Source: Ananas comosus
Lineage: Eukaryota; Streptophyta; Magnoliopsida; Poales; Bromeliaceae
Reading direction: 5' to 3'
DNA: 64,000 bases
Assembly: GCF_001540865.1 (NCBI RefSeq)
Contig: NC_033627.1
Location: 3,408,071 to 3,472,070, forward strand
This document shows positions 1 through 10,590 of this stretch, piece by piece (within the stretch, counting starts at the first letter, position 1; each line of letters opens with the position of its first letter). A model generated the notes under the pieces. The model was not told the origin of the DNA, ran no database searches, and saw nothing but the letters and a program-made list of their open reading frames with translations. The position numbers and the translations under genes were made by a program.

Positions 1-132
1 TAGTATAGTGTGGTTGAATAGTATGATCTAACGGTGTGAAAAATTATCAAAATGGTTAGATTGAACGGCGAAGAAAATTTGGTAGCACCAAATGTTAGTG
101 TAGTTAAATAGCATAGTATGCCGGGACCTATT

Positions 133-430
133 TATAGTATATATCTATATATATATATATATATAGAATTAAGCTGGAATACTATTAATAGTAAAACACT
201 CTTTTTGCTATCAAGTTTTTAATCCTTGGATGAAAAATTGTAGGGTAAGGATGATATTAGTCGGTTAGAGTTGAGTGGTCCCCCAAGGGTTGAGTGGTCC
301 CCACTGGGTTATAGTATTTAATCCAATGGTTAGAAATAATGAAAAGAGTTGATCTAAAGGCTAAAAAACTGGTAGCAATAATGAAACTTTGCTACTAATA
401 GTAGCCCAGTCCAACTCTATATATATATAT
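133..430. repeat. Micron-like MITE between two (TA)n tracts
   Basis: A roughly 250-bp non-coding unit (about 165-412) is bounded on both sides by TA microsatellites (about 133-163 and 417-430). Its ends are imperfect inverted repeats (left part reads GGAATACTATTAATAGTA, right part CTACTAATAGTAGCCC). The interior has no ORF. The same arrangement, short element in (TA)n, recurs many times at 51.6-54.1 kb. Classification as microsatellite-targeting is inference from the flanks. Confidence 0.55.
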
Positions 431-968
431 TATCATCATGAGAACACCACAATGGGAAAAGCCTTTTGTGGAACAAGTATCTACATCAGATTTTCTTTTT
501 CATTATTGTCGGATTTTAGTAATGTAAAATAATACAAATCTATTTAAAAAATAATTTAAAATTAAAATAAGTATTAAGAAATTTTTTTTTTACTATAATA
601 CTTGATCGTTTGTTATTATTTTTATTTGACATATTTGTAAATTATTGGATGATTCCTGCGGACATTCAAACACCAATTTTCAATCGGATCTGTGTTATTG
701 CAATTTATTGTCAACTTTCTAAATGATTTCTTGGAACATTCAAGTATCCGTAACTAATCTAAATAGCATGGTGCTAAGTTTATAGGGTGCTTCCTTGCAA
801 TGCCCAATTATCAAATTATCAGGTGCTTTGTCGGATGCCCAGTTATCAAATTATAGAAAAGGACTTCCAGTAGTCAAATTTTGATTGATGGGCTATAATT
901 TATCAATAAGTCTCGGAATGACTAATTGGTCGAACAAACATGTTTTGAGAAGAGGGGAGCAGAGGAGA

Positions 969-1111
969 ACCGGCCGTCCCTAGAGTAAATAGTAAAAGGC
1001 TTGATGGTTCATATCCGAGACTCAAGTTCGAATTCTAGTTGATTCACATTTTCAGCTAAGTTTATTTCTAAATGAAATAACGAAGCGGATAGCGTACTAT
1101 CTATCTAAAAA
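969..1111 (+). mobile_element. tRNA-derived SINE, copy 1
   Basis: A roughly 145-bp unit starts ACCGGCCGTCCCTAGAG, carries a box-B-like GTTCGAATTC and ends with GCGGATAGCGTACTATC plus an A-rich tail. The same unit occurs at 2825-2974 (minus), 3458-3594, 28681-28830 and, truncated, at 28880-29010 and 31095-31215. The head resembles tRNA promoter boxes (GTGGCAAAGGGC as a weak A box in the better copies). The 28681 copy proves mobility by its target duplication. Confidence 0.65.
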
Positions 1112-1249
1112 ACGAAGGAGAGGAGAGAAGAGAAAAGAAGAGACGGAATTGATGCAATTTTTTTTTTTTTTGTTTTCTCCCTCTGTTTTTATTTCTTATA
1201 CATGTATATGTATAAGAACATTAAAGCTTAATGGAATAAAAAAAAATTT

Positions 1250-1842
1250 TAGGAAAAATTTCAAATACCACCGTTATAGTTTCACATTTTTTCACTTTAA
1301 TAGCATATGGTTTAAAGTGCATCAATTTAGTGTCCTATGGTTTCGCATTTTCTCACTTTAATATCCTATGGTTTAAAGTGCATCAATTTAGCATCCTGTA
1401 GTTTTATTTTTTTCTTTTCGTCGGCTCCTTTGTTAATATTTCATTAAATTATATACAAAAAACTTCAGATACCCTATCTAAATTTATCAAATATTTACTT
1501 AGTACCATTTAGTTTTAACTTTGTCATTGATTTTTTTTTCCTCCGTTAACATTTCGTTAAATTATATACAAAAAACTTCAAATACCCTACCTAAGTTTAT
1601 CGAATATTCACTTTAGTACCCATTAATTTTAACTTTATCACTGATTTAGCGAAAAAAATTAGTGAAATAGATAATAAAAAAAAAAAAGAAATTAAACCAC
1701 AGGGTACTAACTTGATACACTTTAAACCACAGGGTACTAAAGTGAAAAAGTGCGAAACCACAGGGACTAATTTGATACACTTTAAACCACAAGGTATTAA
1801 AGTGAGAAAATATGAAACCACATGGGGTATTTGATGTCTACC
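1250..1842. mobile_element. Foldback MITE, TGGTTTAAAGTG family, copy 1
   Basis: The left arm (GGAAAAATTTCAAATACC, then repeated GTTTCACATTTT-TCACTTTA-TGGTTTAAAGTGCATCAA units) is mirrored by the right arm (TACACTTTAAACCACAGGG ... GGTATTTGATGTCTACCC). Short ORFs here come only from the repeated units. At least four more copies occur (29995-30345, 32055-32425, and two nested copies at 35867-36660). The nested copy has a 9-bp target duplication, which points to Mutator-like non-autonomous elements. Confidence 0.65.
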
Positions 1843-2157
1843 CTTTTTTTTGTGAGGGTAATTATTTTCTTTTGACCAGTTTAATTGGAGTAATCTGCAT
1901 ATTTAAGGGCGTAATTAACCAAAGACCTTTACATCTTTAAGGAGCGTGATCCCTTTATTTCTGTTTATGCATTTATTAATTTGTAAAATTTTAAGTTTTC
2001 TTCATAACACTTGGATACCAACTTCAAGTCATTTGTCACTTATGTACACTAGATAAATAACACTAAGACTAATTAATACTAATAAACTACTAAAGTCATA
2101 ATTTTTTTTTTTTTTTTTGCTGTTCGCAGCTTTGCACACACAAAAGCTCAAATTAAA

Positions 2158-2160
2158 ACC

Positions 2161-2195
<35 letters not shown>

Positions 2196-2196
2196 A
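2158..2196. repeat. (CAA)n microsatellite
   Basis: About twelve CAA/AAC units in tandem lie in otherwise AT-rich intergenic DNA. No gene is seen around it. Confidence 0.85.
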
Positions 2197-2339
2197 AAAG
2201 GACCACGAGAAGTGGGAGGTGAAAATGAAATATTTTATTCGTCTGTTTCGCGACAGGTTTAACAAGTAGCAATTAAAAAGAAAGAGGAAGGAAGAGGAGA
2301 AAATTACAGAAAAAAAAGTTTTTATTCGATTATCCATGA

Positions 2340-2719
2340 TTGAGAAAGGGTGGTACGTAAAGCAAGAAGTGGCCGGAAGAAGCCAATTACGGCGGCGGTC
2401 GCGGGCGGCGGACATCATATATATATGCATGGTAGATATATAGATCAGCTGGCTCAGGCAAGCGTATATATCGATCGATCGTGCTCCGGTTCACGGCTTC
2501 TGCAGTCGAGGATCAGGATGGTTTCCGATACGAGGGGGCTGAAATGGCGTTTTGGATGGCGGCTTTGGAGGATCGGGCCCTTTCACGGGAGACGGGCATT
2601 TTATTTCTCGTTCCCGAACGTTGCAGTTGTTGGAATGTGGGGGCCGAGCAACTAGGGAGCGAGAAAAGACGGGAAGCAGATGAAGCAAATTCAAATGAAT
2701 GGTGGTGAGATCGAACCTC
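2340..2719. other. GC-richer intergenic segment without a recognisable gene
   Basis: This stretch is more GC-rich than its surroundings and has short open frames on both strands, but none resembles a known protein, shows splice-consistent borders or has a convincing start context. It could be a promoter region or remnant exon of a lost gene. Confidence 0.35.
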
Positions 2720-3064
2720 CGTCCACACACGGTTGAATTCAATATCTTTGAACCTCTCAGAAGTTTTCACATTACTCCTTTTTCAATTTTTCTACATAAA
2801 TATATATGCCNTTTTTTTTTTTTTTGAGAGAGAAAGATAGATAGCACGTTATCTGTTTCGTTTATTTTATTTAAAAATAAACTTAGCTAAACATGTAAAT
2901 CAATTAGGATTCGAACTTGAGATCTCGGATACCAACCACCAAGCCCTTTGCCACTTGCTCTAGGGACGGTCAGTCGTCCACACACAGTTGAATTCAATTT
3001 CTTTGAACCTCTCAAAAGTTTCACATTACTCCTTTTTCATTTTTTCCACATAAATATATATGCC
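2720..3064. repeat. 90-bp direct duplication around a SINE and an N gap
   Basis: The segments 2720-2810 and 2975-3064 are near-identical (both run from CGTCCACACAC to TATATATGCC). The first copy ends exactly at the single N at 2811; an antisense SINE fills the space up to the second copy. A 90-bp target duplication is far too long for a SINE, so a haplotype or contig join is a plausible explanation. Confidence 0.75.
2825..2974 (-). mobile_element. tRNA-derived SINE, copy 2 (antisense)
   Basis: Read on the minus strand it has the head ACCGTCCCTAGAGCAAGTGG, the box-B-like GTTCGAATCC, and the tail segment ATAACGTGCTATCTATC followed by a poly(A), seen as poly(T) on the plus strand. Same family as 28681-28830. 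Confidence 0.7.
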
Positions 3065-3367
3065 GGGGAATGTGTGAATTTTCAATTTTTGACAATTATA
3101 TTCCGTAAACTTTATCAAATAATTCATTTTGGCATTTTTTTAACTGAAGTTGCTTATTAAACAGTTATTTTATCGTATGTCTTGCATCTAATCTTGTAAA
3201 ATAAAACCACATGCCTAATTATTAAATTTGGAAAACAGAAAAAAAATATATTTTGTACATAGCATACGGTCAAAACGGCTCTATAAGTGCTAATTTTGGT
3301 TGACAAGAGACGCCCATTAGTAGTTTCAAATATTTATCAAAATTTTGCTTTCCATTCTGTCCTTATC

Positions 3368-3409
<42 letters not shown>

Positions 3410-3457
3410 TTTGTCATATAGTACCAAATTTAACTGATGAAACAAATGATCTGAAGG

Positions 3458-3604
3458 ATCGACTGTCTCTAGAGCAAGTGGCAAAGGATTTGGTGGTTGG
3501 TATCTGAGACCAATCCTAATTGATTCATATTTCTGGCTAAGTTTATTTTTAAATGAAATAAACGAAGCGAGTAGCATGCTATCTATTTCCCAAAAAAATA
3601 AATA
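3458..3604 (+). mobile_element. tRNA-derived SINE, copy 3
   Basis: Family member with the conserved internal GAGCAAGTGGCAAAGG and tail GAGTAGCATGCTATCTAT followed by an A-rich end. The box-B region is decayed (ACCAATCCTAATTG). A 35-bp poly(A) lies just upstream at about 3369-3403. Confidence 0.6.
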
Positions 3605-3879
3605 AATAAGCAAATGATCTGAAGGCCGGATTAACCTTTTTCTAAATTCTGTATGCATTAACGACATGAAGTAGGAATTACCATTATTTAGCAAAACAAG
3701 TATTCAAAATTAATTGTTGGAACAAATTAAGGTTATTTTAACTTACTAACTATTAGTTTCTTGCTATAAATCATTCCAATGATTTAATATCTGTACTTAT
3801 CTTTTCATTAATAAACTTACGTTCAAATGATAGAGCAATCTGCTTTATAACATCGATCAAATGATGAAACTAAACTTAC

Positions 3880-3991
3880 CTACGTTACCAGGGAACGCCG
3901 CAAGGCCTGGAAGTAAAAGACAGAGAATGATAGCGATCGGAATAACAACGGAGAAGATGCTTCTTCTCCGATGACGGTCCATCAGCTTCAT
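3880..3991 (-). CDS. Orphan first exon encoding a signal peptide or anchor
   Basis: Not recognised as a named gene. The frame starting at 3991 encodes 37 residues: a basic N-terminus (MKLMDRHRRRS) followed by a hydrophobic stretch (IFSVVIPIAIILCLLLPG) and AAF, typical of a signal peptide or signal anchor. It ends at a strong donor, GTAG|GTAAGT, in phase 1. A TATA box lies 81 bp upstream at 4072-4078, with a plausible C/A-rich leader between. Promoter, start and donor fit a real first exon, but downstream on the minus strand (below 3880) I find only SINEs and repeats and no second exon. The gene may be truncated, its intron may extend beyond the window, or the exon may be a relic. Function is unknown; entry into the secretory pathway is inferred. 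Confidence 0.5.
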
Positions 3992-4071
3992 AGCAATATT
4001 GTTCAGTACCGCTGTTTCTTGTGCTGGTGATTTGATTTGCTTGGCAGGAAGCAAGAGAAATGAGGTGCAGG

Positions 4072-4078
4072 TTTTATA
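4072..4078 (-). promoter_or_regulatory. TATA box of the orphan signal-peptide exon
   Basis: Minus strand reads TATAAAA in the context TTCTATAAAACCTGC. Transcription would start near 4040-4045, giving a leader of about 50 nt before the ATG at 3991. Confidence 0.5.
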
Positions 4079-4104
4079 GAAGAGTTTAGGCCATGCCATG
4101 CACA

Positions 4105-4610
4105 CTGGTGAGGTGAAAATTCGCAGAGACCCCTCAATTATCCACTTTCTTGAAATGGTCCCTCAACTTAATTTTTTTGGGTTAATATTTTAGTAGTTGA
4201 GTAGAGATCTTTTGAAATTCAGTTTGTTCCAAATCCATTCACTTAAAAAGGATTAAAACTATAAATTTTATGGAATCAAAGGAAATAAAAGTTTAGAGGG
4301 CCTTTAGCTATAGTTTCCATCCGACAATTTATGGTGGGTATTCGCACTAGCTAATTGAACTTAGCCTACAGTAATATTTTATATCCGACAATTTATGGTG
4401 GGTATTCGCGTGCGCCACCATTGTTAAGGGACTAAATCTCTTTCAGAAAAAGCAATCCACTTTTCTTAAAAAAAAAAAATTTAAGCAATCCACAAATTTT
4501 TTACTCTTAAGTGGCTCAAAGAAATCCAAAAGCTTACGCTGATGTGCAAAGATATTCTTGTACATTACATACAATTTAGCATTTATGTTTTCATCCAAAA
4601 TAGAACTATT
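4105..4610. other. Intergenic; small direct repeat only
   Basis: No gene seen. A sequence around ATCCGACAATTTATGGTGGG occurs twice, at about 4320-4348 and 4382-4409, the second followed by GTGCGCC. This may be a small decayed duplication. Confidence 0.5.
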
Positions 4611-5460
4611 AATTATTCTTAGCATTTACAAATTAACTCACCTAGGATCTATCTTTTCTATTTGTTGGCATTCGGTTAAATCGAATCGGGTGCGCCCATA
4701 ATTGGGCTCGATCCGACCGTTATTATGTTATCTAATTGGATTAGGATTAATCTCGCTTTCAAATTGAAAAACTAATTAGAGATAAATTCTAATCATATTA
4801 GGGTAACAATTTATAACCGATTTGGCCTTATCTCTTATGCTATTAGGATTTTGGAATCCCTTATAAATATACAATAAGAAAACAAAAAGAGAGAAACTAC
4901 ATCCTCCATTAACCTATTATTCTAGAGGGACTTGCACGGTGGATTTACAATCGTGCTCGTTTGTAGTTCGATCCACCGCGGGTTCGGAGTTTTAAAAGAC
5001 CTACAAGGACGATCCAAGGACACGTGAATCAATCTCTACGATCCGAGTTCATCGCATTGTAATGCGAATCGCTTCCGCAAAAAGGTGCGAACGAATACTT
5101 CCGCTGCGTTCTACACTATTAGTTACTAGAAAAAATAATGTGTCCTACAAAAATCGCACTAGTTCAAACATCACATCCGTTTGATTTTGTGCTCGTGCCC
5201 CTGATCGGCCTCAAATTTATATGTTTGCCCATATATTAAGACCTTAAAATTATTCTTAGCATTTACAAACTCACCTAGGATCTATCTTTTCTATTGCCTA
5301 GGATCTATCTTTTCTATTAGTTATTAGAAAAGATAATGTGTTGTACAAATCGCACTGGTTCAAACATCACATCCATTTGATTTGGTGCTCGTGCCCCTCA
5401 TCGATCTCAAATTTATATGCATGCCCCGAGATTAAGACCATAAAATCTCATACCATGACT
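4611..5460. repeat. Roughly 200-bp tandem duplication interrupted by an LTR
   Basis: The unit ATTATTCTTAGCATTTACAA ... CCTAGGATCTATCTTTTCTATT ... AATCGCACTAGTTCAAACATC ... GTGCTCGTGCCCCT appears as 4611-4662 continued at 5121-5250, and again as 5251-5460. In the first copy it is split by the solo LTR at 4663-5115. In the second copy the CCTAGGATC part is itself repeated. Confidence 0.75.
4663..5115. mobile_element. Solo LTR of a Ty1-copia-like retrotransposon
   Basis: The 453-bp unit begins TGTTGGCATT, ends GCGTTCTACA (TG...CA), and is flanked by a perfect 5-bp duplication CTATT (4658-4662 and 5116-5120). The interior has the texture of a copia LTR: a TATAAATA motif near 4863, a pyrimidine/purine-rich leader, and a GC-rich 3' part (GATCCACCGCGGGTTCGGAG, CTTCCGCTGCG). 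There is no internal domain or second LTR, so it is a recombined solo LTR. The superfamily is inferred from appearance. Confidence 0.85.
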
Positions 5461-5946
5461 CAGAATATATGTGAAATCATAAGAATAAAAAAGCGATACA
5501 ACTTGAAATAATGATCATGACAAGGAGTACTTCTAATGCAAAAACAGAAAATAATAATTTATGGATGCTTTAACCTCAAGTTTAATATAGAAAATTATTT
5601 TTATGTATATATGTACATATTTATGTGGTAAGACGCTAACGATTATGGAATAATATTTAAAGGCATAAAGTTTTTATTCTTAAAATAACTAAATATTCTA
5701 GGATAGAGAGGAGTTATTTTGTATTTGGCTTGACCTTTATTTATTTTCTAGAATAACCAAAATTGTGTTTGGTTATTTTCTTAATATGTTATTAATACAT
5801 TCAACTTTTTTGATATAAAAATTATACTTTATCATTTAAGAATTTACATAATTTTTTTAAAATTTTAGTACTAAAAGTATAGCGACTAAGAGAGAGACTA
5901 GGAGGATGTGACAGTCCATGTATATTAGTCATTGAATAATATACGG

Positions 5947-6512
5947 GGGTTTTTTTGCAAATAGCCCCCTGACAATTTTTTTTTTAAAATTGGCCCTGTG
6001 TAAAAATTATTTGCAAAAATGGCCCTGGCCCCGCCCCGTCAGCGCCACATCAGCGCCACGCGGGCGGGGCTGGGCCAAGTGTTTAAATTGAACACGGTGA
6101 ACCATTCACCGTGTTCAATACAAAATTTTTGTATTGGACACGGTGAATGGTTCACCGTGGACACGGTGAATGGTTCACCGTGTCCAATACAAAATGACTA
6201 AGTGGGATATATTTGTATTGGACACGGTGAATCATTCACCGTGTCCAATACAAATAATTGGACACGGTGAATGGTTCACCGTGTCCAATACAAACACCCA
6301 CAACTTAGCCATTTTTGGCTAAGTCGGATGATTTTGTATTGAACACGGTGAATGGTTCACCGTGTTCAACTTATACAATTGGCCCAGCCCCGCCCGCGTG
6401 GCGCTGACGTGGCGCTGACGGGGCGGGGCCAGAGCCATTTTTGCAAATAATTTTTACACAGGGCTATTTTCGAAAATAAAATTTTTTAGGGGGCTATTTG
6501 CAAAAAAAGCCC
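5947..6512. mobile_element. Foldback element with six CACGGTGAA hairpins
   Basis: This 566-bp element is flanked by a perfect 10-bp duplication TAATATACGG (5937-5946 and 6513-6522). The arms of about 170 bp are inverted repeats: left GGGTTTTTTTGCAAATAGCC, right (reverse complement) GGGCTTTTTTTGCAAATAGC, each followed by a GC-rich block with GGCCCCGCCCCGTCAGCGCC. Between them are six copies of a 31-bp hairpin, TTGGACACGGTGAA / 3-nt loop / complement, at 6088-6118, 6134-6159, 6160-6187, 6218-6248, 6258-6288 and 6339-6369. No coding capacity. Target-site length and long arms suggest a Mutator-like non-autonomous element. Confidence 0.85.
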
Positions 6513-7019
6513 TAATATACGGGTTAAAAGTTTTGATGCCTACTACTTGGTTGACGGGTCGACGGATGGAGCCTTCCAAATTAAAGGAACCCCTCAAGGC
6601 TGAAGATATTTCACCCCGCCCTACACGGTACTTTTTTTTTAAAAAAAATGGTGGTTAATTGTATTGCTAGTATAAAACCTTTGTCAAAATTTCATGTTGT
6701 ATCTTGTTTCTTTCAAATAAACTTTTATCGTTTGATGCTAATTTAACTCATGAAAAAAAAAAAAAAAAAAACCTGAACATCGGATAAGTATTATTTTTTA
6801 TTATGTATTAATAATTAAATGCGGGAATTAGAAATTACCATTTCAAAAAACTTTGATTGATGAGAAGGTATAATTTTTAAAATTAAAAAAAATATAAGGC
6901 CGTTGTTTGCCAAACAGCGATAGTTAAGGAGAGGCTTCGCACCTTTTCTTTTTCCCTCTTTGAAATTAAGCACTGTAGAAATTGGTGAAAAAAACATACA
7001 GGGATATGCTTTTAGTTCT

Positions 7020-7440
7020 CCCGTGAGACCGTAAAATATTGACGTACCAAACCAATAATAAAACTCTCTTTATTATAGACATAATAACTTTCACATATAA
7101 ATTATTCTAACTTACACACTCACTAATACATACACTCAAAAGACTACAAGTCTAACCCACTCACTTCACCACTCCACTACACCTCACAACACTTCCTCAC
7201 ACACACACACTTGGTGTGTAGGCCTCCCACCTATTTATAGACCTCCAACCCAGCCACTTGAGCACTCTAGAGTATTCTAGAGCATTTGTTTCTAGAACCT
7301 TTTAAAATACTCTATTAGAAAATAAAAGAAAGAGTCACTAGTTCTAAAGTATTCTAAAGAGAGAGAATACTTGTTTCTAGAGTGTTCTACAAGAGAGAGA
7401 GAGTTAGCTCTTTCAAAAACTTCCTCATAATCTATTAAGA
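7020..7440 (-). mobile_element. LTR-like promoter segment with heat-shock-element-like repeats
   Basis: Read on the minus strand: several TCTAGAA/TTCTAGAA-type repeats (7265-7400), a TATA box CTATAAATAGG at 7231-7240, a G/T-rich leader with (GT)n, then an AATAAAG-like signal near 7065. This order resembles a copia LTR (U3-R-U5). Neither TG...CA ends nor target duplications were found, so it is probably a fragment. It could also be an orphan promoter. Confidence 0.4.
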
Positions 7441-7969
7441 TTATATTTATTGTAATTTAAATTTATTATATATCTGTCTGGGACGTATGATTCAAAATTC
7501 ATAACATTCCGATAATTTTTTATATTGTTTATTAAAAATATTTAAATTATTATCATCCAACTTAAGTGGAATACATAGTTATAAAAAATGTTAGTGAAGT
7601 AATAAAATTATTATAGATTTCTCGATGATGGAAATATTAGTTTAGATGTATACAGAGAGAGCAGGAGTAGCGTATGGAAGCAACATATTTACATATCAAA
7701 TGAGCGTCTATGTACTGTTGAATTCAATGTCTTTGAACGGTCAAAAGTTTCTTTCGTTTCTTTTTCTTCACTGCTATTCCCACTAAACTTGAGCTTTTTT
7801 ATAAACAGACGTTTAAACTTTTAATTTTTGACAATAAAATTAACTCAATTATTCTTTATTGAGAAAAATATAGCACGCTACCTGCTTCATTCATTAAGAA
7901 AATTGAACTGAGCTTTACAAAATGAAAGCAGCTAAGGCCTCCGAGTAAACCGAAGGCAGGAGGCAAAAT

Positions 7970-9352
7970 TTTTAAAAAAAACTAATGCCAATTTACAAAA
8001 AAAATCCACTAATTTTGCACTTTTGGAAAAGTGGGCCACTTTTTTAACTTTTGCAGATTCGGGCCGAATTTTCAGAAGGATGACCAAACTACCTCTCTTT
8101 CAAAATGCATAAAAATTATATACTTTAAATGCCTAAAAAAATACAACTGCTAAGCCATTAAGTGTAAAACTTCTGGAAAATGACAACTGGAATTACATGT
8201 TACCTTCCTCGTGAAACGAGAAACCTTATTCAAGAAAAAATAAAAAGAATAATAAATAATAAATAAGATGAAAGTGTGCAACATCCTCTCAAATAGTGCA
8301 ACATGCTTTTTCAAATAGTGCAATATCTGTATAAGTAGTGCAACATATGCATTGTTAATACACATTTTGCATGATTTTTACACTAAATTACGTACAGTTT
8401 AGAATATTACGAAAAAATAATATAATATATTACAACATACTATAAAAATTATACAATTTATATACAAATGTTGCATATTTTACACTATTTGTACAGATAT
8501 TTACACCATTTGTGTAAAATGTTGCATTATTATGAGAAAATGTTGCACCATTTAGATGTGTATTACACTCTTTCTTTTTGAAAATTAAATTTCATTGCAT
8601 ATTAAATAAAGTGTCAAACTTTTTGAAAATGACAACTACTAAACCATAATTACATGTTCCTTTCTCGTGAAACGAGAAACCTCATTCAAGACAAAATAAA
8701 AAAAATAAAGAATAATTAATAATATGAAATAGTGCAACATCCTCTCAAATAGTGCAACAAGCTCTTCAAAATAGTATAATATCTGTATAAGTAGTGCAAC
8801 ATATGCATTATTAATACACATTTTGCATAATTTTTACACTAAATTACGTACAGTTTAGTTTATTACGCAAAAATAATGCATATATAAGTAGTGCAACATA
8901 TGCATTATTTTCGCGTAATATACTAAACTATACATAATTTAGTATAAAAATTATGCAAAATGTGTATTAACAATACATATGTTATACTACTCATACAAAT
9001 ATTGCAATATTTGGAAGAGCGTGCTGCACTATTTGAGAGGATGTTGCACTTTTTTATCTTATTAATTATATTTTATTCTTTTTATTTTGTTTTGAATGAG
9101 AATTCTCGTTGCACGAGAAAGGTACAAGTAATTATAGTTTAGCAGTTATTATTTTTAAGAAGTTTTACACTAAATGTCTTAGCAGTTGTATTTTTTTAGG
9201 CATTTAAAGCATGTAATTTTTATGTATTTTGAAAGAGAGGTAGTTTGATTATTCTTCTGAAAATTTGGTCCGAATCTGTAAAAACTAAAAAGGTGACCTA
9301 CTTTTACAAAAGCTCAAAATTAGTAAATTTTTTATACAAATTGGTCAAAAAC
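7970..9352. mobile_element. 1.4-kb inverted-repeat element with three copies of one arm module
   Basis: The left arm (about 7975-8410) and right arm (about 8920-9350) are long imperfect inverted repeats. Their ends read ACTAATGCCAATTTAC and, reversed, TTGACCAATTTGTATA. A third copy of the arm's inner module lies at about 8600-8880. Each copy carries repeated TAGTGCAACA motifs and encodes the same short pseudo-peptide beginning MCINN. Target duplication could not be settled. Likely a non-autonomous DNA transposon, possibly Mutator-like. Confidence 0.7.
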
Positions 9353-9616
9353 TAAAGGGGAAGGAAGTGACAAGATGAGAGAGGATAGGGGTAGCGAGGG
9401 TGTAGTGGCGCATCAGAAAAGAGCGTTCCAAGCTGGAGATCAGCATTTTAACTCAATTATTAAGTTGACGGTTGGAAGGGTAAGGGGGAGACGAATGACA
9501 CGTTTTGACGCCCACAAGTTGGTTGACTGACAGTCGCCATCCCCCCACTAAACTTCCCTCGAAGGTCGGAGGCTTTCCACTCAGCCGTAGACCACATAGA
9601 TTTTCTACGCCTAATT

Positions 9617-9988
9617 TGGATCTTTTTACAAAATAGTTCTTTAAAAAATTTTATAATTTATGAAATAATTTTGTCAAATTTAAATTTGACAAACTAATCT
9701 TGTTTTACCATGTAAAAGCCAAATATGAATTTTTCTCTAAATACTATGAATGGTTCATCGTCTTCTGAAGACGGTGAATAATTCATCACTATCTGAAGAC
9801 AGGATTCATCATATTTGATATTCATATTATAATTAAAGACGGTAAGTGGTTCACCGCCTTACCGAATGTGAAGTCCTACCCGGCTCCTACGTAGCAAAAA
9901 GAGGATTAGTTTGTCAAATATAAATTTGATAGGATTATTTTGTAAATTATAAAATTTAAAAAAATTATTTTGTAAAAAAGTGCTTTGC
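9617..9988. mobile_element. Decayed foldback element related to the CACGGTGAA family
   Basis: Inverted arms: left TCTTTTTACAAAATAGTTCT and right (reversed) CACTTTTTTACAAAATAATT, both followed by TTTTATAATTTA and a CAAATTTA...TTTGACAAACTAATC block. The interior has decayed hairpins (GAATGGTTCATCGTC, GACGGTGAATAATTCATC, GACGGTAAGTGGTTCACCGC). No clean target duplication found. Confidence 0.6.
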
Positions 9989-10590
9989 TGGGGTCTTATT
10001 CCTCCCTTCGTCCCTTGCCCCATCAAAGAAAAGAAAACGTCTATTATGGAACACTTACAACAACATTATCATATTAATAATTAATCTATCACATCTTTTG
10101 TTTGAAAAAAAATATAATAAAATATTTTTCTAATAATCATGTTGGGATAGGTGAATCTAAGGAGAACAATCTGATTAGTTGGAGATGCCACATCAGCAAT
10201 ATTATTATTGCACTCTAGACTTTTTCCCACCAAAATAAGAAAGTGCAGAAATAGAATAAAACTCCAGTAGGAAGCTCCCTAAGTATATATATTGTTATAT
10301 TTGGTTTAGATTTATAGTTACCTAAATTGAAATTAAATCCTAATCTAATTAGAATTATATATAATTTAGATTTAATTTGGGAAATATGAATTATAAGTCG
10401 GAATCTAATTTCAATTATATTAGACTTGTGTTTAGAAATCTAATTAGATTAGAGTTTTATTTAGACTCTAATTCGAAGTCATAGTCTATATATATGCCGG
10501 TCAAGTTAATGAAGCGGGTGCGCTCAAATTAGGCCATGCTCTAATTAACAGAGAGCTCAAATTAAAGGGCCTAACAGATTGTGCTGGTGG

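Noticed and set aside
2350..2770. Several 75-101-aa frames in the GC-richer segment
   Set aside because: Mutually overlapping in different frames. None has a recognisable motif.
6019..6201. 60-aa frame in the hairpin element
   Set aside because: Made only of hairpin repeat units (repeated HSPCSIQN-like stretches). Not a gene.
8150..9142. Three similar short frames beginning MCINN (8150-8365 minus, 8639-8821 minus, 8960-9142 plus)
   Set aside because: They are the three copies of the arm module of the inverted-repeat element at 7970-9352. The similarity comes from the repeat, and there is no start context, splice pattern or recognisable domain.
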